Assembly: GCA_017547865.1 (NCBI GenBank)
Contig: JAFYOA010000213.1
Location: 1-8,950, forward strand
From: Clostridia bacterium
Lineage (GTDB): Bacteria; Bacillota_A; Clostridia; Oscillospirales; Acutalibacteraceae
Length of the DNA: 8,950 nt
Reading direction: 5' to 3'
In this document: positions 1 through 6,964 of the stretch, piece after piece
How positions within the stretch are numbered: position 1 is the first letter of the stretch
Layout: each line of letters opens with the position of its first letter
The notes under the pieces: generated by a model
Told to the model about the DNA's origin: nothing
What the model saw: only the letters and a program-made list of their open reading frames with translations
Database searches by the model: none
Position numbers and translations under genes: made by a program

Positions 1-786
<786 letters not shown>

Positions 787-801
787 TCTGAATAAAAGTC
801 A

Positions 802-834
802 AGCGCCTGTTCTGTAAAAGAGCAGGCGCTTTTT
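802..834 (+). terminator. Intrinsic terminator of argF
   Basis: The left arm AGCGCCTGTTCT (802-813) pairs with AGAGCAGGCGCT (819-830) over 12 base pairs, with one G-T pair and a GTAAA loop. A run of five T ends the structure at 830-834. It begins 15 bases after the argF stop codon. The same CTGTAAAAG loop core recurs in the terminator at 3531. Confidence 0.93.
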
Positions 835-866
835 GTATGCAAAAGTGAAGGCGAATCACAAGTGGG

Positions 867-968
867 TGACAAAAGGATGACAAAACAGCGAAAAAGTAAC
901 AAATGAATGACATTTTTGGCTATAATGATTACAAAAGGATTATATTTTGATTACATTTTGTTACTTTT
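867..968. promoter_or_regulatory. A/T-rich cluster of TnACAAA motifs with inverted repeat
   Basis: This non-coding stretch upstream of the first lipoprotein gene holds TGACAAAA at 867 and 878, TAACAAA at 897 and TTACAAAA at 929. The same motif occurs in reverse orientation at 955-963. AAAAGTAACAAATG (892-905) is matched by its near-perfect reverse complement at 954-968, differing by one A. The pair brackets a TATAAT at 921-926. The cluster ends just before the -35 of the promoter at 970. This may be an operator region for an unknown regulator; that role is inferred from motif clustering only. Confidence 0.35.
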
Positions 969-969
969 A

Positions 970-998
970 TTGACGAGGTTTTTTCGATTTGCTATACT
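970..998 (+). promoter_or_regulatory. Sigma-A promoter of first lipoprotein gene
   Basis: TTGACG (970-975), a 17-base T-rich spacer and TATACT (993-998). TGC directly precedes the -10 (extended -10). Predicted transcript start is near 1005, giving a leader of about 63 bases. The promoter of the downstream paralog is built the same way. Confidence 0.85.
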
Positions 999-1007
999 GT
1001 GGGTGTA

Positions 1008-1024
1008 AAAGCCAGTGGGGCTTT
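1008..1024 (+). other. Hairpin at the 5' end of the leader RNA
   Basis: AAAGCC (1008-1013) pairs with GGCTTT (1019-1024) around an AGTGG loop, a few bases from the predicted transcript start. A role in 5'-end mRNA protection is plausible but not shown. The leader is too short for a riboswitch, and the ribosome binding site at 1053-1061 is outside the stem. Confidence 0.3.
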
Positions 1025-1067
1025 GTGTTTGAAAGAGTAGATTTATTGAACCAAAGGAGAGGGTAGT

Positions 1068-2258
1068 ATGAAAACGAAAAAACTGGTGCGGCGAATTTTA
1101 TTTGCGGCAGCAGTGCTGGCTGTGCTGCTGGCAATGGCCGCCTGCCAAAATCAGCAGGCAGAAACCATGCTGCAGCCGCCCATTGAAGGCCTGACCTGGG
1201 GCATGACCCGGGAGGAAGCCAAGGACGCTCTTGGGCTGAGCGAGGAGGAGATTCATGTTGCCTCCGACAGCGGAAATTTGTGGTGGCTGACCCCGGAACA
1301 GGCGGGACTGGAGAACGCAGAGCTTGCCGGGCTGGAGCTGTATGGCAAGGAGCCTTTTGTGGCGGTGGCCTTTAAGGCATACGCCGGCGTGGAACGGCTG
1401 TACCAGGTAGACGCGAATGTACAGGCTGAAAACGGCCCCGCACTGAAAGAATCGCTGACCGCCGTTTACGGAGAACCTTATGTGGGCGACTGGACACTTT
1501 GGAGCGGTACGGATTTTAAGAAGAACGCCACCAAAGCCGACATGGAAAAGCTGGATGAATACGATCTGAGCATGGCGATGCAGATCACCGGCGGCGAGCA
1601 GAAGTTGTTTCCCCTGCGCCCGTTTGTCACCGTGCAGTACTATAGCTTTGGCGAAGATACCGGGCCGGTGCTGGAATCGGAAAGCACACATCGTTTTCGG
1701 GTGACGTATAAGGCCGATCAATACCTGCTGAGCCTGTATGGTTCGGCGCCTTTGCCGGAGTACAGGACAACGCTGGATATGCCCATTCTTTCCTGGGTCA
1801 GCATGGGTATGTCTCGCTCCAATTTCGGGAGTTCCATCGGCCGCACCGAAGAAGAAATGGAAACCAAGTATAAGGGTTCCATTCTGGTGAGCTGTGAGGA
1901 GCTGGAACTGACGGAGCATGAGTTCCTCGGGTTTGAGATCGTTCACAATCAGGACGGCGCTGCACCGCAGGATATGATCTTCTACTTTGATGAGTACGAT
2001 GCTTACCTGTGCTGCATACAGGCCAACGTGACCGCCGAAAGTGAAGAGGCACTGCAGGCCGGCCTGACCGAACTGCTGGGCGAACCTTCTGTGGTGGATG
2101 GGGAAATGCGCTGGTACGGCTACGATTACTACGACACCACCATGATGCACGATTACGAACTGTACGCCGCATATTTCAGCAGGGATTTACTTCCAAGCAA
2201 CCGGAATGTTTATACGCTGTGCGTGTATTTTGATCTTGGGTTTGACTACGGCTCTTAA
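1068..2258 (+). CDS. Secreted lipoprotein with two internal repeats, paralog 1
   Basis: A 396-residue protein of unknown function. A basic N-terminus (KTKK, RR) is followed by a hydrophobic stretch at residues 10-25 and a lipobox ending in Cys26 (AMAAC). It should therefore be processed by signal peptidase II and anchored on the outer face of the membrane. The start is ATG 1068, 8 bases after AAAGGAGAG (1053-1061). The mature part has two similar halves. GLTWGMTREEA at 41-51 and YGEP at 134-137 followed by W145 match VSMGMSRSNF at 244-253 and LGEP at 337-340 followed by W349. The G(M)T/S-to-GEP spacing is 89 and 90 residues. The 'GMT..EA...LG' opening recalls BLIP/BamE-like (SmpA/OmlA) domains, but that is a weak resemblance. 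A paralog follows directly. A G+C-rich reading frame on the opposite strand is not taken as a gene. Confidence 0.9.
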   Translation: MKTKKLVRRILFAAAVLAVLLAMAACQNQQAETMLQPPIEGLTWGMTREEAKDALGLSEEEIHVASDSGNLWWLTPEQAGLENAELAGLELYGKEPFVAVAFKAYAGVERLYQVDANVQAENGPALKESLTAVYGEPYVGDWTLWSGTDFKKNATKADMEKLDEYDLSMAMQITGGEQKLFPLRPFVTVQYYSFGEDTGPVLESESTHRFRVTYKADQYLLSLYGSAPLPEYRTTLDMPILSWVSMGMSRSNFGSSIGRTEEEMETKYKGSILVSCEELELTEHEFLGFEIVHNQDGAAPQDMIFYFDEYDAYLCCIQANVTAESEEALQAGLTELLGEPSVVDGEMRWYGYDYYDTTMMHDYELYAAYFSRDLLPSNRNVYTLCVYFDLGFDYGS

Positions 2259-2280
2259 TATTGAATACGGCAAGTTCAAA

Positions 2281-2320
2281 GCGTCTGTTCTGTTAGGGAG
2301 TGGACGCGTTGATTGATTTT
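2281..2320 (+). terminator. Degenerate, probably leaky terminator
   Basis: GCGTCTGTTCT (2281-2291) pairs with GGAGTGGACGC (2297-2307) around GTTAG, using several G-T pairs. The T-run is broken by GTTGATTGA before TTTTT at 2317. It resembles the argF terminator in position and sequence but looks eroded. Its tail overlaps the -35 of the next promoter, so read-through into the second paralog is likely. Confidence 0.55.
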
Positions 2321-2341
2321 TGTTTTGTGCTTTGATATACT
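2313..2341 (+). promoter_or_regulatory. Sigma-A promoter of second lipoprotein gene
   Basis: TTGATT (2313-2318), a 17-base T-rich spacer and TATACT (2336-2341), with TGA just before the -10 (extended -10). This matches the layout of the promoter at 970-998. Predicted start is near 2348, giving a leader of about 35 bases. Confidence 0.75.
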
Positions 2342-2382
2342 GGATATGAAAAAGATCATTTCGCACGAAAGAAGTGTTTATG

Positions 2383-3522
2383 ATGAAAAAAACGGTGCGC
2401 TGTATTTTGATTTGTGCGGTGTTAATGGCTGCTTTGCTGGCGGTTTCTGGTTGCCAAAAAAAGCAGGCAGAAACTGTGCTGCAGCCGCCAGTGAAAGGCC
2501 TGACCTGGGGGATGACCCAGGAAGAAGCGTTGAAGGCGCTTTATCTGGAAGCGGAGGATGTGCCGTATACCAACAGCAGCGGAAGCGTTTTGGGACTGAA
2601 TTACGCTTTGGCAGGCATGGGTGCCGAATTGAATGGCATGAAACTTACGCAGGAAAACCAGGCTGTTCAGCTGCGGTTTGAAGAATACGAAGGCGTGCAG
2701 CGTTTGAGCGGTGTGACGCTTTATGTGTATGCCAAAAGCGGTGCTGCGCTGAAAGAAGCAATGACATTGGCTTACGGAGAACCTTACGAAGGCGAACAGA
2801 CATTGTGGAGCGGAACTGATCTGCAGAAAGATGCAGTGGATGCCGATGTGGAAAAACTGAACGAACAGGATCTTCAGGTTGCCCTGCAGATTGCCGATGG
2901 GGAGCAAAAGCTGTTTGCGCTGCGTCCATTTGTAACTGTATATACCAATACGGATCTGCCGGCGTTGAAGCTGAACCAACCGTATGATTTTCTGCTGATG
3001 TACCATGCCGATGCCTATTTGAAAAGTTTGTATGGTTCTGCTGCGGAAGAAACAGCAGTGTCGCTGGCGAAACCCATTGGTGGTTTGCACATGGGAATGA
3101 GCCGGACTTCGTTTGCTCAATTGATTGGTACCACCGAGGAAGAGTTGCTTGCTAAAAATAAACGGGAGATCCTGTTGGATTATACGGCGCTGGGAATGAC
3201 CGAGCCGGAATTTTTGGGATTTGCGCTTTGCAGCGATGAAACCGGTGCTCCCCGCCAAATGCGGATATCGTTTGCAGAGAACGGTAACGTGGCGATTCTG
3301 CAGGTGATTGTGCTGGCAGATAGCCTGGAAGAACTGAAAAGCCGACTGACTGCCCTGTATGGCGAACCGACAGCGTATTCCATGCCGCAGTGGTACGATG
3401 TAAACAGTACCGACGAAACGATGCAGCCGTTCATAACGTATGTTGATAATGGGGCTGTGAACGATGGACAGCGTGTGTTTACACTGTTTGTCAATGCGAA
3501 TTTCCGGATGGGGATTGGATAA
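2383..3522 (+). CDS. Secreted lipoprotein with two internal repeats, paralog 2
   Basis: A 379-residue paralog of the preceding lipoprotein, function unknown. MKKT, a hydrophobic stretch and the lipobox VSGC ending in Cys24 mark a membrane-anchored lipoprotein. Start choice is uncertain: ATG 2383 and ATG 2380 both fit the weak AAAGAAG site at 2368-2374, and GTG 2374 is less likely. The mature region begins QKKQAETVLQPP, closely like QNQQAETMLQPP in paralog 1. Two halves align: GMT at 43-45 with YGEP at 131-134 and W142, then GMS at 238-240 with YGEP at 326-329 and W337. Both pairs have identical 88-residue spacing. The strongest match between the paralogs is LWSGTD plus the EQKLF.LRPFVTV block. 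Codon use is visibly less G+C-rich than in paralog 1, so the copies have probably diverged for some time. It has its own promoter and a strong terminator. Confidence 0.88.
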   Translation: MKKTVRCILICAVLMAALLAVSGCQKKQAETVLQPPVKGLTWGMTQEEALKALYLEAEDVPYTNSSGSVLGLNYALAGMGAELNGMKLTQENQAVQLRFEEYEGVQRLSGVTLYVYAKSGAALKEAMTLAYGEPYEGEQTLWSGTDLQKDAVDADVEKLNEQDLQVALQIADGEQKLFALRPFVTVYTNTDLPALKLNQPYDFLLMYHADAYLKSLYGSAAEETAVSLAKPIGGLHMGMSRTSFAQLIGTTEEELLAKNKREILLDYTALGMTEPEFLGFALCSDETGAPRQMRISFAENGNVAILQVIVLADSLEELKSRLTALYGEPTAYSMPQWYDVNSTDETMQPFITYVDNGAVNDGQRVFTLFVNANFRMGIG

Positions 3523-3530
3523 AAAATAAA

Positions 3531-3567
3531 CCGCCTTTCCTGTAAAAGGAGAGGCGGCGTTTTTTTA
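3531..3567. terminator. Bidirectional terminator between convergent genes
   Basis: CCGCCTTTCCT (3531-3541) pairs with AGGAGAGGCGG (3547-3557) over 11 base pairs around GTAAA. A T-run at 3560-3566 serves the plus strand. The A-rich AAAAAATAAA at 3521-3530 gives a T-run on the minus strand. The minus-strand oxidoreductase stop codon (3565-3567) lies in the plus-strand T-tract, so both genes share one compact structure. Confidence 0.92.
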
Positions 3568-4764
3568 TTTATGCGCTTCGCAGAAAAGCACACCCTGTTC
3601 CTGCAGGGTCTTCTGCAGGCGGGGCAGGTCAATGTTGTCCAAAAGTACGCCATTGGCATGGCAAAGGGCGGCGGCGGTGCCGGCTGCCTGGCCGGTAAGG
3701 GCACACACAGGAATCACGCGGGTGATCTCCCAGCCTTCGCCGGCAGCCGAAACAATACGGCCGGCGGCCAGCAGGTTAGGCAGCTGCTTATTGTACAGGC
3801 AGCTGTAGGGCAGTTCAAACACCGGGCCCGGGTGGCGGAAATCGCCGCAGGTGCCGATGGAATCGCTGCAGGTCACTTCTTCGCCGGTAAAGGTGGTTTC
3901 GCCCACCAGTCGACGAATTTTCCGGTACTGCGCCATGGTGGGCAGCTTGGTAAGATCGCGCTCGTTTTTGGGGCTCTGCTTCAGCTTTTCCAGCATGGCC
4001 TCTTTACCCCAGCGAATAAACTCGTTTTCTTTGTCGGCGTTGTATTCGGTGTAGAAAGGCTTATCGGCGGGGTGGCCGGTGCCGTTCAAACTGGCGCCGC
4101 ACCAAATCCACTTGCGGAACGCGGCATCGTTTCCGTCTTCCATGTATTTGGCCACAGATTCTTTATCGTGGCCGTGGGCTACATACACCAGGTAGTTCAG
4201 GCCGTCTTCTGTGGGCAGGCCGGCTGCAGCGCACACGGTGGCATCGCCGGTAGCATCCACCACAAAGCGGCAGGGGTAATATTCACGGCCGGAAACACTC
4301 TCGGCGATCACACCGGTGATGCGGCCGTTTTCCACCACAGGGTAGGTGGCCATGGTATCAAAGCGAATATCCGCGCCGGCGGTGCGCACGTATTCATCCA
4401 GCACCAGTGCAAAAATGGTGGGGGAGTAGTGGCTGGCAAAGCGACCGTAACGGCTGCGGTTGCCGCTTTCTCCTCCCCAGTTGGGAGGAAGGTCATCCAG
4501 GCCGTATTTGCCGGAAAGGCGGATCAGTTCTTCGGAAATACCGCCGATGACCTGTTTGCCGTTGCCGTCGCACAGGGGTTCGTACCAGCTGATCAGACCC
4601 ACGGTGGCCAGGCCGCCCAGGTTGATCTGCTTTTCGATGAGCAGGGTTTTGGCACCGTTGCGGGCAGAAGCCACGGCAGCTGCCACACCGGCAATGCCGC
4701 CGCCTACCACAATTACATCATAGCTGTCTTTTATAATCAGTTTTCTCGGGTCATTGATCTGCAT
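3565..4764 (-). CDS. FAD-dependent oxidoreductase (FAD_oxidored, PF12831 type)
   Basis: A 399-residue flavoprotein; substrate unknown. The N-terminal dinucleotide fold reads YDVIVVGGGIAG, with GxGxxG at 21-26 and the ribose-binding acidic residue E44 after LLIE. NLGGLATVG at 48-56 is typical of this family. FVVDATGDATV near 168-177 is the second FAD-contacting motif. YRKIRRLVGETTFTGEEV (280-297) and the C-terminal AAGRIVSAAGEGWEITRV region (333-350) complete the FAD domain. There is no signal peptide, so it is cytoplasmic. ATG 4764 was chosen because AAAGGA lies 8 bases upstream and a good promoter lies at 4799-4827. The open frame further upstream crosses that promoter and is rejected. It ends in the shared terminator with the lipoproteins. 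It is separated by a hairpin-rich gap from the dehydrogenase on the same strand. A role in oxidising a sugar or sugar acid is context inference. Confidence 0.88.
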   Translation of the reverse strand: MQINDPRKLIIKDSYDVIVVGGGIAGVAAAVASARNGAKTLLIEKQINLGGLATVGLISWYEPLCDGNGKQVIGGISEELIRLSGKYGLDDLPPNWGGESGNRSRYGRFASHYSPTIFALVLDEYVRTAGADIRFDTMATYPVVENGRITGVIAESVSGREYYPCRFVVDATGDATVCAAAGLPTEDGLNYLVYVAHGHDKESVAKYMEDGNDAAFRKWIWCGASLNGTGHPADKPFYTEYNADKENEFIRWGKEAMLEKLKQSPKNERDLTKLPTMAQYRKIRRLVGETTFTGEEVTCSDSIGTCGDFRHPGPVFELPYSCLYNKQLPNLLAAGRIVSAAGEGWEITRVIPVCALTGQAAGTAAALCHANGVLLDNIDLPRLQKTLQEQGVLFCEAHK

Positions 4765-4798
4765 AAAAACATCCTTTCGCAGAGGTTTTGTTTTTTTA

Positions 4799-4827
4799 AT
4801 CATACTCTTTGTGCGGGCATTTGGCAA
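4799..4827 (-). promoter_or_regulatory. Promoter of the FAD oxidoreductase
   Basis: On the minus strand: TTGCCA (4827-4822), a 17-base spacer and TATGAT (4804-4799). Predicted start is near 4792, with a leader of about 28 bases ending in GAAAGGATG before the ATG. It shows that this gene can be transcribed independently of the dehydrogenase upstream. Confidence 0.75.
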
Positions 4828-4854
4828 GAGAAGAATGAAAATAGGGGAGAGAAC

Positions 4855-5158
4855 GAATGGGCACATTCATACCCCGGTGCACCCTGTAGGGTCCGATGCT
4901 TAAAACGCAAATTACAACACCTGTTCGGAACAGCCTCTGACGCGTGGCTACTGCACTTGGGGAAAACCTCATTTACAAGTTTTCTTCCTCCGTATTCGGC
5001 TCCTTAGGGAACCCCCGGCGAGGGTTCCCTCTTAAAACAGTCCACTGGACTGTTTTAATTCACCTTCCTGCGCTTATGAAGGAAAGGGAGTGTCGCCCCA
5101 TTGCGATGGGCGCCGAGGGGCTTTGCCCCTTCGAACCCTACCACCTTTGTAAAGGTGG
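4855..5158. repeat. Palindrome-dense intergenic element (hairpin chain)
   Basis: Fills most of the 430-base gene-free gap between the dehydrogenase stop and the oxidoreductase promoter. At least ten stems can be drawn: GAATG/CATTC (4855-4868), ACCCT/AGGGT (4881-4892), CTGTTC/GAACAG (4921-4933), GAAAAC/GTTTTC (4962-4984), AGGGAACCC/GGGTTCCCT (5006-5030), a 27-base palindrome (5032-5058), CCTTC/GAAGG (5063-5082), CG-CCCAT/ATGGG-CG with one bulge (5094-5112), AGGGGC/GCCCCT (5116-5130) and CCACCTTT/AAAGGTGG (5141-5158). From 5006 to 5158 almost every base can pair locally. No convincing coding frame or ribosome binding site was found. It may be an interspersed palindromic repeat (REP/MITE-like) or a structured RNA. 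Its outer boundaries and any target-site duplication are not clear. Confidence 0.6.
5032..5058. repeat. Perfect 27-base palindrome
   Basis: Arms TTAAAACAGTCCA (5032-5044) and TGGACTGTTTTAA (5046-5058) are exact reverse complements around one central C. It is the strongest palindrome in the window and the core of the hairpin chain. The TTTTAA ends could let it act as a weak terminator on either strand, including for the dehydrogenase gene, but a 13-base perfect DNA palindrome also suits a protein or transposase target. Confidence 0.8.
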
Positions 5159-5195
5159 ACGAAACTTTTACGTTTGCCCGGCCGGCGAAATATAC

Positions 5196-6056
5196 TTATT
5201 TATCCCGATAGTGGTGGATGATCGCCTGGGTACCCAAATCGCCCAGGCCTTTTTCTTCCAAGGCTTCGCACATGGCGCACACCTTGGCCAAAATCGGCAG
5301 TTCTTCGCTGCTCTGGGCCAGAGCGATCTTCATATCCTTCACAAAGTGCTTCATAAAGAAACCGGCGGCATCGTCTTTGTCCACCATCTTATGGCCGTTG
5401 CCGCTCATCTGGAAGCTACCCGCCGCGCCTTTTTCAATGCTCTTCAGCATGCGGTCGGTATCCAGGCCCATGCGCTCACCGTAGGCCACAGCTTCGGCCA
5501 CACCGGAAAGTGCACCGGCAATGGCGATCTGGTTAGCCATTTTGGTGTGCTGGCCCGCGCCGTGGGGACCTTCGTACACAATGGTCTTGCCCATGGCTTC
5601 AAACAGCGGCAGACAGGCATTGAAATCTTCTTCCACACCGCCCACCATAATGGAGAGCGTGCCGGCCTTAGCGCCGGTATCGCCGCCGGAAACAGGGGCA
5701 TCCAGCACGTGCAGGTTTTTGGCCTTGCCCTCTTCTGCAATGCGTACCGCCAGGCGGGGATCGGTGGTGGTCATGTCGATGAGATACGTGCCTTCATCCG
5801 CACCGGCCAGAATGCCGTTCTCTCCAAAATAAACATCTTCCACATCCTTGGGGTAGCCCACAATGGTGATCACCGCATCCTGTCCCTTGGCGCAGTCCGC
5901 AGGGTTTTCGCACCATTTTGCGCCGGTTTCCTGCAGAAAATCTTCGATCTTATGCTTGCTGCGGGTATAAACGGAAACCTCAAACCCGGCTTTCATCAGA
6001 TTGATGGCCATGGAGCGGCCCATGATGCCAATGCCGATAAAACCAACTTTTTTCAT
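5196..6056 (-). CDS. NAD(P)-dependent beta-hydroxyacid dehydrogenase (3-hydroxyisobutyrate / tartronate-semialdehyde reductase type)
   Basis: A 286-residue cytoplasmic enzyme of the 6-phosphogluconate-dehydrogenase-like family. It interconverts a beta-hydroxy acid and its semialdehyde with NAD(P). The N-terminal Rossmann fold starts MKKVGFIGIGIMG, with GxGxxG at 8-13; VYTR at 29-32 ends the second strand. DAPVSGG at 119-125 is the substrate-binding signature. GAGQHTKMANQ at 166-176 holds the catalytic lysine K172 and N175. FVKDM at 238-242 lies in the C-terminal helical domain. Length matches the family (about 290). ATG 6056 was chosen because GGGAGGA lies 7 bases upstream; a TTG at 6071 would bury that site in coding sequence. 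The exact substrate (2-hydroxy-3-oxopropionate, 3-hydroxyisobutyrate, succinic semialdehyde or other) cannot be told. Context with a glycosidase and an AraC regulator favours sugar-acid metabolism (inference). Confidence 0.93.
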   Translation of the reverse strand: MKKVGFIGIGIMGRSMAINLMKAGFEVSVYTRSKHKIEDFLQETGAKWCENPADCAKGQDAVITIVGYPKDVEDVYFGENGILAGADEGTYLIDMTTTDPRLAVRIAEEGKAKNLHVLDAPVSGGDTGAKAGTLSIMVGGVEEDFNACLPLFEAMGKTIVYEGPHGAGQHTKMANQIAIAGALSGVAEAVAYGERMGLDTDRMLKSIEKGAAGSFQMSGNGHKMVDKDDAAGFFMKHFVKDMKIALAQSSEELPILAKVCAMCEALEEKGLGDLGTQAIIHHYRDK

Positions 6057-6085
6057 AACAAATCCTCCCAAAGTTCTTTGATTTT

Positions 6086-6115
6086 ATTATAGTACAGCCC
6101 GGGCGGCTTCTTCAA
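6086..6115 (-). promoter_or_regulatory. Probable promoter of the dehydrogenase
   Basis: On the minus strand: TTGAAG (6115-6110), an 18-base spacer and a perfect TATAAT (6091-6086), about 30 bases before the ATG. A short GGCTT/AAGCC stem (6105-6118) overlaps the -35. It lacks a T-run, so it is not called a terminator for the regulator gene upstream. Co-transcription with that gene (86-base gap) also remains possible. Confidence 0.55.
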
Positions 6116-6142
6116 GCCCAAAAGCACACACCGGGGCAGAAA

Positions 6143-6916
6143 TTACACTTCTTTTGTGCCGCCCAGCCGCAGCCGCCGCCATGCACCGGGGCTTTGGCCA
6201 TGCACTGCCATAAACGCCCGGTAAAAACCGGAGACATCGCCAAAACCGCAGTCCTGGGCAATTTTTTCCAAACTTCGCCCAGTGGAAAGCAGCAACTGCC
6301 CGGCCCGTTCCACCCGGCACAGGCGCAGGTATTTGCCGGGGGTAATACCGTAGCACCGGCGAAACACCCGAATAAGGTAATCTTCGGAATAATGCAGCCG
6401 CAGGGCAAGCTCGCTCACCGGCGCCGGGTCTGCAGAAAGCTCCCACAACTCCCGGCGGATCCGCTCGGCCAGCGGGTCGTTTTCTTCACTCTTTTGGCCC
6501 GCTGCAAGGCGGTGCAGCAGAGTGAAAAACACCATCTGCCGGTCGGCCCGGGTGGCGGCGGGGCTTTGCTCATAGTTTTCCAGCTGTTCCAGCAGGGGCA
6601 GCAGTTCCCCCGGGGAAAAATACCCCCGCCGGGGCAGACCTTCCGCACCCCAGGTACCGTTGAAATGCACATACATGTACCGGGGTGCCTCGCTGGGCAG
6701 CGGAGCTGTTTGCTGCAAACCCGCCCGCTGCACGTAGTATTCGCCGGGAGAAACCTCCACCGGGCAGCCGTTTTCCGCAAAGCGCAGCACACCTTCCAGT
6801 ACGAACAACAGCACGTCCCGGTCAAAAATTCGGGTCACATGGTGTTCCCCCGGTTCAAACACACGAAATGCAGCATCGCTGTACCGCAGTTCACCATTCA
6901 GATCCAGTCGTTCCAT
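6143..6916 (-). CDS. AraC-family transcriptional regulator
   Basis: A 257-residue DNA-binding regulator. Residues 1 to about 100 form a cupin-like sensor half of the AraC_binding type, with recognisable FVLEGVLRF, SPGEYYVQRAG and MYVHFNG strands. Residues about 155-250 form the double helix-turn-helix domain. SELALRLHYSEDYLIRVFRR is the first motif. IAQDCGFGDVSGFYRAFMAV is the second, followed by GQSPGAWRR, the family's closing signature. ATG 6916 was chosen because AGGAG (6929-6925) lies 8 bases upstream. It is transcribed divergently from the GH127-like gene, the common layout for a regulator and its target. The gap between them holds a 22-base-spaced direct repeat that fits binding by this protein. 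The effector is probably a sugar released by or supplied to the glycosidase (inference). Confidence 0.93.
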   Translation of the reverse strand: MERLDLNGELRYSDAAFRVFEPGEHHVTRIFDRDVLLFVLEGVLRFAENGCPVEVSPGEYYVQRAGLQQTAPLPSEAPRYMYVHFNGTWGAEGLPRRGYFSPGELLPLLEQLENYEQSPAATRADRQMVFFTLLHRLAAGQKSEENDPLAERIRRELWELSADPAPVSELALRLHYSEDYLIRVFRRCYGITPGKYLRLCRVERAGQLLLSTGRSLEKIAQDCGFGDVSGFYRAFMAVHGQSPGAWRRLRLGGTKEV

Positions 6917-6935
6917 CGCAATCACTCCTGCATTC

Positions 6936-6964
6936 AGCATAGCATACCAGGTCGATTTTCGCAA
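6936..6964 (-). promoter_or_regulatory. Probable promoter of the araC-type gene
   Basis: On the minus strand: TTGCGA (6964-6959), a 17-base spacer and TATGCT (6941-6936) preceded by TGC (extended -10). The predicted start is near 6929, so the transcript would begin at or next to the AGGAG of the ribosome binding site. The -35 lies in the left copy of the direct repeat, which would suit autorepression. Confidence 0.5.

Noticed and set aside
921..926. TATAAT as a second promoter for lipoprotein gene 1
   Set aside because: No acceptable -35 at 16-18 bases and no TGn. The promoter at 970-998 is far better.
1098..2150. Long open frame (350 codons) on the minus strand inside lipoprotein gene 1
   Set aside because: Antisense to a gene with a lipobox, ribosome binding site and a paralog conserved in the sense frame. 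No domain is recognisable and G+C-rich codon bias explains it.
2313..2681. Plus-strand frame overlapping the start of lipoprotein gene 2
   Set aside because: Starts within the -35 of the promoter and overlaps the lipoprotein in another frame, with no recognisable content.
4765..4866. 34-residue N-terminal extension of the FAD oxidoreductase
   Set aside because: The extension crosses a good promoter (4799-4827), and AAAGGA sits correctly before ATG 4764.
3571..5007. Long plus-strand open frame (478 codons) over the FAD oxidoreductase
   Set aside because: Antisense shadow: Gly/Ala-rich text without domains, while the minus strand holds clear FAD motifs.
4855..5158. CRISPR array
   Set aside because: The stems differ from each other in sequence and length; there are no regular direct repeats with unique spacers.
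6097..6118. Terminator between the AraC-type gene and the dehydrogenase
   Set aside because: The stem is only 5 base pairs with no T-run, and it overlaps a probable -35 element.
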